A stretch of DNA of 64,000 bases, taken from contig NZ_LHUR01000042.1 of assembly GCF_001263795.1 (NCBI RefSeq), forward strand, positions 124,001 to 188,000. The letters are read 5' to 3'. This DNA comes from Clostridium homopropionicum DSM 5847 (lineage in GTDB: Bacteria; Bacillota; Clostridia; Clostridiales; Clostridiaceae). Below are positions 8,233-15,729 of the stretch, piece after piece. Every line of letters begins with the position of its first letter. The first letter of the stretch is position 1. The position numbers and the translations under genes are program-made. The notes beneath the pieces were generated by a model that saw only the letters and a list, made by a program, of their open reading frames with translations, was not told the origin of the DNA and did no database searches.

Positions 8233-8973
8233 TTATATAACAACTCCTCCACTTACTTCAATAACTGCACCATTTATATAACTTGCCTCATCAGATGCTA
8301 GAAAGGCATACACATTAGCAAGTTCTTCTGGTTTTCCAAGTCTCTTAAGTGGAACCTTATCTTCCATTGCCTTAATAACCTTTTCTGGCATTGGATCTAA
8401 AATTGATGTAGCTACAAATCCTGGACAAACAACATTGGATCTTATTCCACTTCTACCCAACTCTTTTGCCCAAGTTTTAGTCATACCTATAACTCCAAAC
8501 TTTGTAGCAGCATAATTAGTTTGTCCGAAATTACCATAAATCCCCACTATTGACGACGCATTCAATATTACACCTGACTTTTGTTCTTTCATTTTATCAA
8601 CTACTGCTTTTGCACAGTTATATGTTCCATAAAGGTTTACTTTAATAACTCTATCAAACTGTTCGTTAGTCATTTTAGTAAGCTGTGCATCAGATATTAT
8701 TCCCGCATTATTTACAAGAGTATCTATTTTTCCATATGTCTTTATAACTTTATTAACCATCTCTTCAACGCTTTCAATGTTAGTTATATCAACTATAAAT
8801 CCCAGTGCTTCACCACCATTAGCTATTATTTTTTCAACAGTTTCATTTATTGCAGCTTCATCTATATCTACAACTACAACCTTTGAACCCTCTTTTGCAA
8901 ACTTAAAAGAGGTTGCTTGACCTATCCCTTTAGCACCTCCAGTTATTATTGATACCTTATCTTTTAATCTCAT
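8233..8973 (-). CDS. FabG-type short-chain dehydrogenase (3-oxoacyl reductase / 3-hydroxyacyl-CoA dehydrogenase)
   Basis: The protein has 246 residues. The cofactor motif TGGAKGIG is at 11-18, NNAG at 88-91, the catalytic Ser at 140-141, and YAATK with Tyr154 and Lys158. The C-terminus SYINGAVIEVSGGVVI is typical of FabG/PhaB. It interconverts 3-oxoacyl and (R)-3-hydroxyacyl thioesters. There are no fatty-acid synthesis genes beside it and it has its own sigma-54 promoter. A catabolic role on (R)-3-hydroxyacyl-CoA is therefore more likely than lipid synthesis. The start is ATG 8973 after AGGAGG. Confidence 0.85.
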   Translation of the reverse strand: MRLKDKVSIITGGAKGIGQATSFKFAKEGSKVVVVDIDEAAINETVEKIIANGGEALGFIVDITNIESVEEMVNKVIKTYGKIDTLVNNAGIISDAQLTKMTNEQFDRVIKVNLYGTYNCAKAVVDKMKEQKSGVILNASSIVGIYGNFGQTNYAATKFGVIGMTKTWAKELGRSGIRSNVVCPGFVATSILDPMPEKVIKAMEDKVPLKRLGKPEELANVYAFLASDEASYINGAVIEVSGGVVI

Positions 8974-9020
8974 AATAAAAACCTCCTAAACTTGTAATTA
9001 AACTTCTTGTTTTTATTAAT

Positions 9021-9037
9021 AGCAATATTTTCGCCAA
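9021..9037 (-). promoter_or_regulatory. Sigma-54 promoter of the FabG-type gene
   Basis: The minus strand reads TTGGCGAAAATATTGCT with GG-N10-GC spacing, 47 bases before ATG 8973, the same distance as at the CoA-transferase. Confidence 0.7.
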
Positions 9038-9185
9038 TTTTATATTTAAAAATAAAATATTTATGTTTTACCGAAAAAAATCTCTCCACATTCTGCATTT
9101 TAAGAATTCATATTATAATGTTAATAAATATTTAGTTTAAGAATTCTTTTATATAGAGTTAATTCTTAATATGGCAATATATATT

Positions 9186-9203
9186 TGTCTATTATTATCT
9201 ACA
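9186..9203. promoter_or_regulatory. 18-bp dyad, putative activator site 1 for the FabG-type gene
   Basis: TGTCTATTATTATCTACA is a 6-6-6 dyad about 150 bases upstream of the -24 element at 9037. Confidence 0.5.
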
Positions 9204-9272
9204 TATTTTTTACTTAACATCTTATAGGTTATTATTATTGAAGCTTTTTTAGTATTTACTCATTTTTAGACA

Positions 9273-9290
9273 TGTATATATTCGTAGACA
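9273..9290. promoter_or_regulatory. 18-bp dyad, putative activator site 2 for the FabG-type gene
   Basis: TGTATATATTCGTAGACA is a dyad with half-sites TGTATA and TAGACA. It pairs with the site at 9186 as the sites at 7911 and 7980 pair upstream of the thiolase. Confidence 0.5.
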
Positions 9291-9319
9291 ATGTAATTTA
9301 TACACTGATTTACTTGAAT

Positions 9320-9506
9320 AGCATCATCCTAAGGAACCTATACCTAGGATAAATTCATTATGGTACAATTTAGAAAATAACTTTTCTAATTTTCGAAATT
9401 TTAAATACGTAAAATCTTTTCTAAAAATTTTAGAATTAATTCCTGCATTAAGTACAAGAATTATAGAAATAAGTTACATTTTTTATAAAATAAAAAAACA
9501 CTATCT
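9320..9506 (+). pseudogene. Possible coding remnant of unknown family
   Basis: A frame of about 60 codons is open here after an in-frame TAG at 9317-9319. It encodes a protein-like stretch (HHPKEPIPRINSLWYNLENN, then a region ending IIEISYIFYK). The same frame continues upstream of the stop as CNLYTDLLE. There is no start codon or ribosome site, and the end runs into the terminator of the sRNA on the other strand. It could be the tail of a lost gene. The family is not recognised and chance cannot be excluded. Confidence 0.25.
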
Positions 9507-9606
9507 CCGGTGATAGTGTTTTAGTATTATATAGGGTAAGACTCGTCCTGGGGCGGGACTATCTTAATAAAAAGGGGGCTATTCATTCTTTTTATTTTCC
9601 CTTACA
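9490..9606 (-). ncRNA. Candidate small RNA of about 115 nt with C-rich segments
   Basis: On the minus strand a strong promoter (TTGCAT at 9641-9636, a 17-base spacer, TATAAT at 9618-9613) is followed by about 115 bases without a start codon in good context. It ends at a terminator: the stem AACACTATC/GATAGTGTT at 9497-9520 plus a T-run. The RNA would carry CCCCC (9578-9574) and CCCGCCCC (9557-9550) in or near loops, with a GUCC/GGAC hairpin around the second. It does not match 6S, SRP, tmRNA or RNase P RNA by eye. It lies downstream of the pseudouridine synthase gene but has its own promoter. Confidence 0.5.
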
Positions 9607-9728
9607 CAAGCTATTATATATAAAAATTTTATAAAATGCAAGTGAGTTTGCAAAATTAATTGTAAATAAACTGTTTCATTAACCTATATCCTTCATAATT
9701 TGCTAATACTCAAAAAAACATACCTAAG

Positions 9729-10454
9729 TTATTGTATTTTATGTCCTTTTAAAGCTGCTAATTCATTTTCCGTTAATTCTCTATATGTGCCTTCTTCTAA
9801 TGTCTCATCTAACACTAGACTACCCATTCTTATTCTCTTTAAATATATTACATTTTTATCGAGTGCTTCAAACATTCTTTTTACTTGATGAAATTTTCCT
9901 TCTTGAATAGTAACATAAACCTCAGAACCATTTTCATTGGATGATATAATTTCTAACTTAGCAGGAAGACATTTGTAGTCATCATCTAGGATTATTCCCT
10001 TTTGAAATGCTTCTATATCCTTCTCATCTACTTGGTTATCTATTTCTGCATAATATAACTTATCCACATGCCATTTTGGCGAAGTAAGCCTATGATTTAA
10101 CTCTCCATCATTTGTAATTAGCAATAATCCTTCTGTATCCTTATCTAATCTTCCTACTGGAAATGGACTAAAAGCAGCATGTTCAAGATCTAGTAAATCT
10201 ATAACAGTTTCATCGTAATTATCAAAGGTAGCTGAAACTACCCCTTGAGGTTTATTCATCATTAAATATATAAATTCTCTATAATTTATTACTTCACCAG
10301 ATACCTTAACTATTGTTTTATAAGGATCTATCTTTAAACTATTATCTTTCACAATTTGTCCGTCTACTTCTACTTCGCCATTTTTCATCATGGCTTTAAT
10401 TTCTTTTCTTGTTCCATATCCTAAATTTGACAAGATTTTATCCAATCTTTCCAT
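9729..10454 (-). CDS. RsuA/RluB-family pseudouridine synthase
   Basis: The 241-residue protein has an N-terminal S4 RNA-binding domain (MERLDKILSNLGYGTRKEIK) and the catalytic motif GRLDKDTEGLLLITNDGEL at about 101-119, where Asp forms the covalent intermediate. This family isomerises specific uridines in rRNA. The length fits RsuA-type enzymes of Firmicutes. The exact rRNA site cannot be told. The start is ATG 10454 after GGAGTG. Confidence 0.88.
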   Translation of the reverse strand: MERLDKILSNLGYGTRKEIKAMMKNGEVEVDGQIVKDNSLKIDPYKTIVKVSGEVINYREFIYLMMNKPQGVVSATFDNYDETVIDLLDLEHAAFSPFPVGRLDKDTEGLLLITNDGELNHRLTSPKWHVDKLYYAEIDNQVDEKDIEAFQKGIILDDDYKCLPAKLEIISSNENGSEVYVTIQEGKFHQVKRMFEALDKNVIYLKRIRMGSLVLDETLEEGTYRELTENELAALKGHKIQ

Positions 10455-10550
10455 AGTTTCACTCCTCGTATGATTACTCTACTTTACTTGACTATTCTAT
10501 CAGTATTATATCCTAAAATAAAGAATTTTGCGAAGTAAAATAAGTAACCA

Positions 10551-10605
10551 GTAACCAATTTCTAGCAGGCAAGCTAATTTGCTAGTAATCGATTACTGGT
10601 TTAAA
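10551..10605. repeat. Imperfect palindrome built on AACCAGTAA / TTACTGGTT
   Basis: AACCAGTAACCAATTTCTAGCA pairs imperfectly with TGCTAGTAATCGATTACTGGTT across a short centre. Similar units built on GTAACCAGT and GTACTAGG recur at 27059-27122 and 35670-35749. It may also end the transcript of the Y_Y_Y protein gene. Confidence 0.6.
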
Positions 10606-10609
10606 AGTT

Positions 10610-12688
10610 CTAAAAACTTAATATTTTCATTTCTTCTTCTGTAATATTTAAATTCAACAGTATGTCTTTATTAAGTAAAAATTTATCTGAAACTTTTATT
10701 TCAATCATGCAATAATCTTCATAGGATTTTTTCTTATAGCCACTTTTTGCTAATACTAATATCTTATACTTGCCCTTAATGAAAGGAATGAAAGTATAAA
10801 AATCCTTTTTGCTGTAGCTTTGAACTAAAATCCATTCACTCTTTTCCATAAGATAAAATTCATATACTACATCCTTACCACCACTACATTGAGCAGTTAC
10901 ATTTATAGGCTCATTACAATAAAAATTTACTTTATCACATCTAAGTAAAGTGTTCATAATTGGCGGTGCATCCTTTACCATAAGATTTACTTCTTTAAGA
11001 GCATCGAATTCCTTATTACTTTTTTCATTTTTACAATATACCTTTATACTGTACTTACCACTGCACTTAGGAGTAACAATATATCTTTTACTTCCAACAT
11101 ACTCTGTCTCTTCCACCTTATGTCCATTGATACTTAAAACATATTTAAGAAGAGTATTTTTAGTATCTCTCATAATAACATCTACAACCATCTGATCTCC
11201 TACTAGATAATATTCACGTGGCTCGGTTAGTAAATAATCTATACTTGCTGGTATATAGTCATAAACATTAATAGATACAATATAATGTGCATCAAAGTTC
11301 TTTTCAGAATATTTATCTTTTACTCTTACTTCTATTTGAAATCTTCCAGCTTCATTTGGTGTAAAAGAAAAATCGACTTTTTCCTGATAACTTTCTTTAC
11401 AATAATCTTCTCCATCTTTACTGACAATAAAGCTGTATAATAGCTTTATTCCCCCTTCAGCTATTGTCTTAATTAATAATTCTTCTCCAGTTAATACTGC
11501 TTCAGTTTTATTTAATATTACTTCATTAATTTTAATTGGTTCTCTTAGAATATCATCAATTGTAAAGTCTAGCGTTTTACAAGCTTCATATTTCTCTTTT
11601 GAGGATATATCTTTCACCCACAGAGTAATCTTATAATCTCCTGATTCCTTTGCTTCCCATTGAAAAAAGCTATTTCTTATATATCCTGAATCCTCATTTT
11701 TATTACCCTCTATTATGTATCTATACCTTAAATCTCTTCCTCCCTTAGCTATAGCTTTTAAAGTAATATTTTGTGCAATTACTTGAGGTGAAGCTAAATC
11801 ACTAGTAAAGCTTTCTATTCTTATAGGTTCATATGGAATAACAGTATAGTGTAAAATAGCTCTGTCATCGTATTCTTTATCAGAGTACATATCCTTTGCA
11901 AGACATAGCAATCGATATTTTCCACTTGAAGATTCATTATAGCTTAAAAGCTTTTTAGTAGAATAATCCTGTAAGCATTTAGTTTGTCCATCATTATTAA
12001 TTCTTATAAACTTATATAGAGTAGTTCTACTATCGTCACATTTAGCTTCTACTGAAAAAACCAATTCTTCATTTATTATTATTGGCGAAGTTAGACACTT
12101 GAAATTTATTATTTCTACCTTTTCAATCTCTTCTACATTAAAATATACCTTTATAGCATCTTCAAAGGATTTATCAGAATCTAAAAATTTGCATTGAACT
12201 AATAATTCTCCTTTACCAGAAGTGCTGCCTGTCCAAGTAAAAGAATTGCTTGTACTATAGTCCTTAGCTAATACCCAGTTTTCCTTTTCCTTTAAGAAAT
12301 ATCTATACATAAAGCCTTCATTTTCATTTGCTACTGTAGCAGTTATTTTTTCTCCTACTTTTATATTATCTTTATCTAAATATACATTTTTTATTAATTT
12401 TTCATTTAACTCGCCTATAGAAAAGTGTTTTCTTGAAACATAATCAAAAGCTTTTGTGCTGTCTTCCTTCTTAGCTTGTACCATTAATATATAATTTCCG
12501 CACTTTTCAGGCTTCCATTGAATACTTTTTTCTTCTCCAAAATCCTTTAAGGTTTCCCAAGAACCATCCATTCCAACTATAAATTTATATAAAAGTTTTT
12601 CACTTGGCTCATTTAGTATAAAAACTTTTACTCCTGAATCTTTATCTTGGGGAGATTCTATATTACACCCAATAATAATTTCATTCAT
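10610..12688 (-). CDS. Large Y_Y_Y (triple-tyrosine) repeat protein
   Basis: The protein has 692 residues made of about seven units of 90-100 residues. Each unit has a beta-rich core with a YxF/YRY pattern after a basic strand (LLYKFIVGMDGSW, FMYRYFLKEKENW, TLYKFIRINNDG, LRYRYIIEGNKN, LLYSFIVSKDGED, LLKYVLSING, VVYEFYLMEKSEW). Each ends with a Y-xLxVxAKD(x)nFD(D/A) strand. This is the Ig-like Y_Y_Y fold seen in sensor proteins and in stand-alone clostridial proteins. There is no signal peptide, membrane span or cell-wall anchor, so it should be cytoplasmic or exported in an unusual way. The function is unknown. It is divergent from the pullulanase gene. Confidence 0.7.
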   Translation of the reverse strand: MNEIIIGCNIESPQDKDSGVKVFILNEPSEKLLYKFIVGMDGSWETLKDFGEEKSIQWKPEKCGNYILMVQAKKEDSTKAFDYVSRKHFSIGELNEKLIKNVYLDKDNIKVGEKITATVANENEGFMYRYFLKEKENWVLAKDYSTSNSFTWTGSTSGKGELLVQCKFLDSDKSFEDAIKVYFNVEEIEKVEIINFKCLTSPIIINEELVFSVEAKCDDSRTTLYKFIRINNDGQTKCLQDYSTKKLLSYNESSSGKYRLLCLAKDMYSDKEYDDRAILHYTVIPYEPIRIESFTSDLASPQVIAQNITLKAIAKGGRDLRYRYIIEGNKNEDSGYIRNSFFQWEAKESGDYKITLWVKDISSKEKYEACKTLDFTIDDILREPIKINEVILNKTEAVLTGEELLIKTIAEGGIKLLYSFIVSKDGEDYCKESYQEKVDFSFTPNEAGRFQIEVRVKDKYSEKNFDAHYIVSINVYDYIPASIDYLLTEPREYYLVGDQMVVDVIMRDTKNTLLKYVLSINGHKVEETEYVGSKRYIVTPKCSGKYSIKVYCKNEKSNKEFDALKEVNLMVKDAPPIMNTLLRCDKVNFYCNEPINVTAQCSGGKDVVYEFYLMEKSEWILVQSYSKKDFYTFIPFIKGKYKILVLAKSGYKKKSYEDYCMIEIKVSDKFLLNKDILLNLNITEEEMKILSF

Positions 12689-12866
12689 TCCCCTTCATCT
12701 CCTAGCCATTTTATTTCTTTAATGTATATTTTATCACAATTCCATATTTTGTAAAAGATATATTAATTTATTGTTTCTCGGCAAAATACTTCATTATGTT
12801 TCACTGTATTAAAAAAAACATATAATATAATATAGCCTTATTATAGCTTTACTTAGGAGGATAAAT

Positions 12867-15014
12867 ATGAGTATAATACACAGCTTTGCAATAGGTTTTA
12901 AAAAAATTTTAATTGTGCTTCCTTATATTAGCTCCCTAAAAATTAATAGTTTGTTTGTAGTAAATGGTAATAAAACATTAAATATTGACAGTTCAAAAAT
13001 CACTAGTAAAGATGGTTTATTAATATTTCTAAAAGAAGAAATAACTATTAAGGAATATTGTGTGGTATATATAAATAACTTAAAAACTAGATTAAGTTAT
13101 AATTATCTATTTAATAGTTCTGAATTTAACAATAAGTATTACTATAATGGAGAACTTGGATTAACATATAGTAATAATTCCTTTTGCTTTAAAGTTTGGT
13201 CTCCTGCTGCTTCTAAAATTTTTTTACTTCTATATAAAAATGGAGATATAAATTATTACGAAAAACCTGCAGAAGTAGAAATGCTAGAAAAAACTAATGG
13301 AGTTTGGAGTGTGACTATAAATAAAAACCTGATTAATTATTTTTATACCTATAAGGTAGAAGTGTATAACTCTTCAAATGAAGCAGTTGACCCTTATGCT
13401 AAAGCGGTAGGAGTAAATGGTAACAGGGCCGCCATAATAGATATGGACTCTACTAACCCCTTATTTTGGCATAATGATACAAATCCAAAACTAGAGTATT
13501 ATACAGATGCTATAATTTATGAAGTAAGTATTAGAGATATATCAATACATTCTGATAGTAATATTAAGAATAAAGGTACCTATTTAGGCCTTACGGAAGA
13601 TAATACTTATTCAAGCTTAAAAGTATCTACTGGTTTTAATCATATAAAGGAATTAGGCATAACCCATGTACAGTTGATGCCTTTCTTTGATTTTAGTTCT
13701 AATAGTATAGATGAAAAGAATCCTATAAAATATAATTGGGGATATGACCCTGAAAACTTAAATGCCCCTGAAGGAAGCTATTCCTTGAATCCTTATGACC
13801 CTATGGAAAGAATTATTGAAGTAAAAAAGATGATTCAGCATTTTCACAATAACAATATTTCCGTTAATATGGATGTAGTTTATAATCATATGTTCCACAA
13901 AGATAATAACAATTTCGAAAAAATATTTCCTGGTTATTATTTTAGGCTCAATAGAGACGGAAGCTTTTCAAACGGTACTGGATGTACTAATGATACAGCT
14001 TCTGAACGAGTGATGATGAGAAAATTTATTGTTGATTCAGTTTTATATTGGGCAAAAGAATACCATATTGATGGTTTTAGATTTGATCTAATGGGAATTC
14101 ATGATATCAAGACCATGAGATCTATTCAAGATAAATTAAAAACCATAGGCAGAAACATAATGCTCTATGGAGAGGGCTGGAACTTAGACACTCCTCTTTT
14201 AAAACCTTTGAAGGCAATTCAAGAAAATGCACATAAGCTTCCTAATATAGGTTTTTTTAATGATTTTACAAGGGATTCAATTAAGGGAAGCATATTTTCT
14301 CTTATGGATAAAGGCTTTGTAAGTGGAAAGAAAAACTTAGAGGATACTATAAAATATTGTCTTACAGCTTGTTCAATTTCTTATAATAGCTTTAAAAAAA
14401 TTTACTCTTCACCAGAGCAATCTATAAACTATGTTTGCTGTCACGATAATCATACTCTATGGGATAAACTATCTTTAAGTAATAAAGTAGACAGCATTGA
14501 AGATAAAAAAAGTATGCTCAAGCTTGCTAATGCAATTATATTGACAAGTCAAGGAGTCCCATTTCTTCATTCTGGAACTGAATTTTGCAGAACAAAATCT
14601 GGCATTGAAAATAGTTATTCTTCACCTGATTATATTAATTGGATAGATTATAATAGAAAATTTCAGTTTTTAGATGTATTTTCTTATATTAAGGGACTAA
14701 TCGATATTAGGAGAAATCATCCTTCCTTTAGAATAAATAATACTAAGGACATTATGGAAAACCTAGAATTTATTGAAGCTTCACCTGAAAACTGCGCTGC
14801 CTTTATTTTAAAGAACAATTCAAGTAAAGACTCTTGGAACAAAATTCTTGTAATCTATAATGCTAATAAAATTCAAGTAACTTTAAAGATTCCATATGGT
14901 AAATGGCACATAGTAGCAAATAAATTTTCAGCTGGATTAATTCCTTTAAGTACTTTGATTTCAGATAGAATAACTGTGGATGGTATTTCACTCACAATGC
15001 TATATTTAGACTAA
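12867..15014 (+). CDS. Type I pullulanase (alpha-1,6-glucan debranching enzyme)
   Basis: The protein has 715 residues. An N-terminal carbohydrate-binding (CBM48-like) domain lies at about 95-180 (FCFKVWSPAASKIFLLLYKN). The GH13 catalytic barrel has the pullulanase tag YNWGYDP at about 289-295. It also has MDVVYNH, GFRFDLMG (nucleophile Asp), LYGEGWN (acid Glu) and CCHDNHTLWD. It hydrolyses alpha-1,6 branches in pullulan, starch and glycogen fragments. There is no signal peptide, so it acts inside the cell. The start is ATG 12867 after TTAGGAGG. It ends at a bidirectional terminator at 15014-15067. Confidence 0.92.
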   Translation: MSIIHSFAIGFKKILIVLPYISSLKINSLFVVNGNKTLNIDSSKITSKDGLLIFLKEEITIKEYCVVYINNLKTRLSYNYLFNSSEFNNKYYYNGELGLTYSNNSFCFKVWSPAASKIFLLLYKNGDINYYEKPAEVEMLEKTNGVWSVTINKNLINYFYTYKVEVYNSSNEAVDPYAKAVGVNGNRAAIIDMDSTNPLFWHNDTNPKLEYYTDAIIYEVSIRDISIHSDSNIKNKGTYLGLTEDNTYSSLKVSTGFNHIKELGITHVQLMPFFDFSSNSIDEKNPIKYNWGYDPENLNAPEGSYSLNPYDPMERIIEVKKMIQHFHNNNISVNMDVVYNHMFHKDNNNFEKIFPGYYFRLNRDGSFSNGTGCTNDTASERVMMRKFIVDSVLYWAKEYHIDGFRFDLMGIHDIKTMRSIQDKLKTIGRNIMLYGEGWNLDTPLLKPLKAIQENAHKLPNIGFFNDFTRDSIKGSIFSLMDKGFVSGKKNLEDTIKYCLTACSISYNSFKKIYSSPEQSINYVCCHDNHTLWDKLSLSNKVDSIEDKKSMLKLANAIILTSQGVPFLHSGTEFCRTKSGIENSYSSPDYINWIDYNRKFQFLDVFSYIKGLIDIRRNHPSFRINNTKDIMENLEFIEASPENCAAFILKNNSSKDSWNKILVIYNANKIQVTLKIPYGKWHIVANKFSAGLIPLSTLISDRITVDGISLTMLYLD

Positions 15015-15067
15015 AAAACCCCTAATTTTATTATGTTTTACAGAACTATAATAAAATTAGGGGTTTT
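15014..15067. terminator. Bidirectional terminator between pullulanase and YaiI/YqxD genes
   Basis: AAAACCCCTAATTTTATTAT and its complement near 15048-15067 form a long stem with A-runs and T-runs on both sides, serving the two converging genes. Confidence 0.85.
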
Positions 15068-15104
15068 AATAATAATCAAATAACAACATTAGCATTAGTT
15101 CTTC

Positions 15105-15554
15105 TTAATTATCTTCATTTGATCTTTTCTCAATAAGCTTCAAAATATTTCTATATAATCTTTTATCATCCTCTTCTGTTCTCTTTTTAGGATTACTGGT
15201 TTTCTTTCCTACTCTTCTTGCCTTAGCTGAAAGATGTCTTTCAAATAATAATCTATCAATATTCTCATTATCATAAATATATCCTTTTGGACTAATAGCA
15301 TAGCATTTTTTACCTAAGACCATAGCTGCCACTCCATAATCCTGAGTTACTATAATATCTCCCTGCTTACTCTCATTAGCAATTTTCATGTCTACACTTT
15401 GAAAACCTTTATCAACAATTCTAACTTCGCTATAGTCACTAATTATATTATGGTTTATATCCGTAAACATAATAACACTTATTGCATTATCCTTAGCAGC
15501 CTTTTCAATAATTTCTCTTCCCGGACAAGCATCTGCATCTACTATTATTTTCAA
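15105..15554 (-). CDS. YaiI/YqxD (DUF188) family protein
   Basis: The 149-residue protein has the family start IIVDADACPGREIIEKAAK and the later DIIVTQDYGVAAMVLGKK and KARRVGKKTSNPKKRTEEDD. The fold resembles PIN/NYN-type nucleases, with conserved acidic residues at DADAC and TQD, but the activity is not established. The start is ATG 15554 after GGAGG. Confidence 0.85.
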   Translation of the reverse strand: MKIIVDADACPGREIIEKAAKDNAISVIMFTDINHNIISDYSEVRIVDKGFQSVDMKIANESKQGDIIVTQDYGVAAMVLGKKCYAISPKGYIYDNENIDRLLFERHLSAKARRVGKKTSNPKKRTEEDDKRLYRNILKLIEKRSNEDN

Positions 15555-15729
15555 TTAAATTTCCTCCTGATTTATAAATTACTATTACAAATAAATAATA
15601 CTATACAAAATCATAAATGTAAAAATTAGAAAAATTTATAGAACTACATAACTTATAAACTTTTTTATCGTATATATTATTGAAAACAGTTTAAGATTTA
15701 ATTTTTTAATAAATAATGGAGGTCATGGT

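Noticed and set aside
9490-9606. 6S RNA or a T-box leader at the small RNA locus
   Set aside because: There is no long central-bubble hairpin as in 6S RNA and no T-box GGUGGNACCGCG-type motif. It is too short and is not followed by an amino-acid gene in the same direction.
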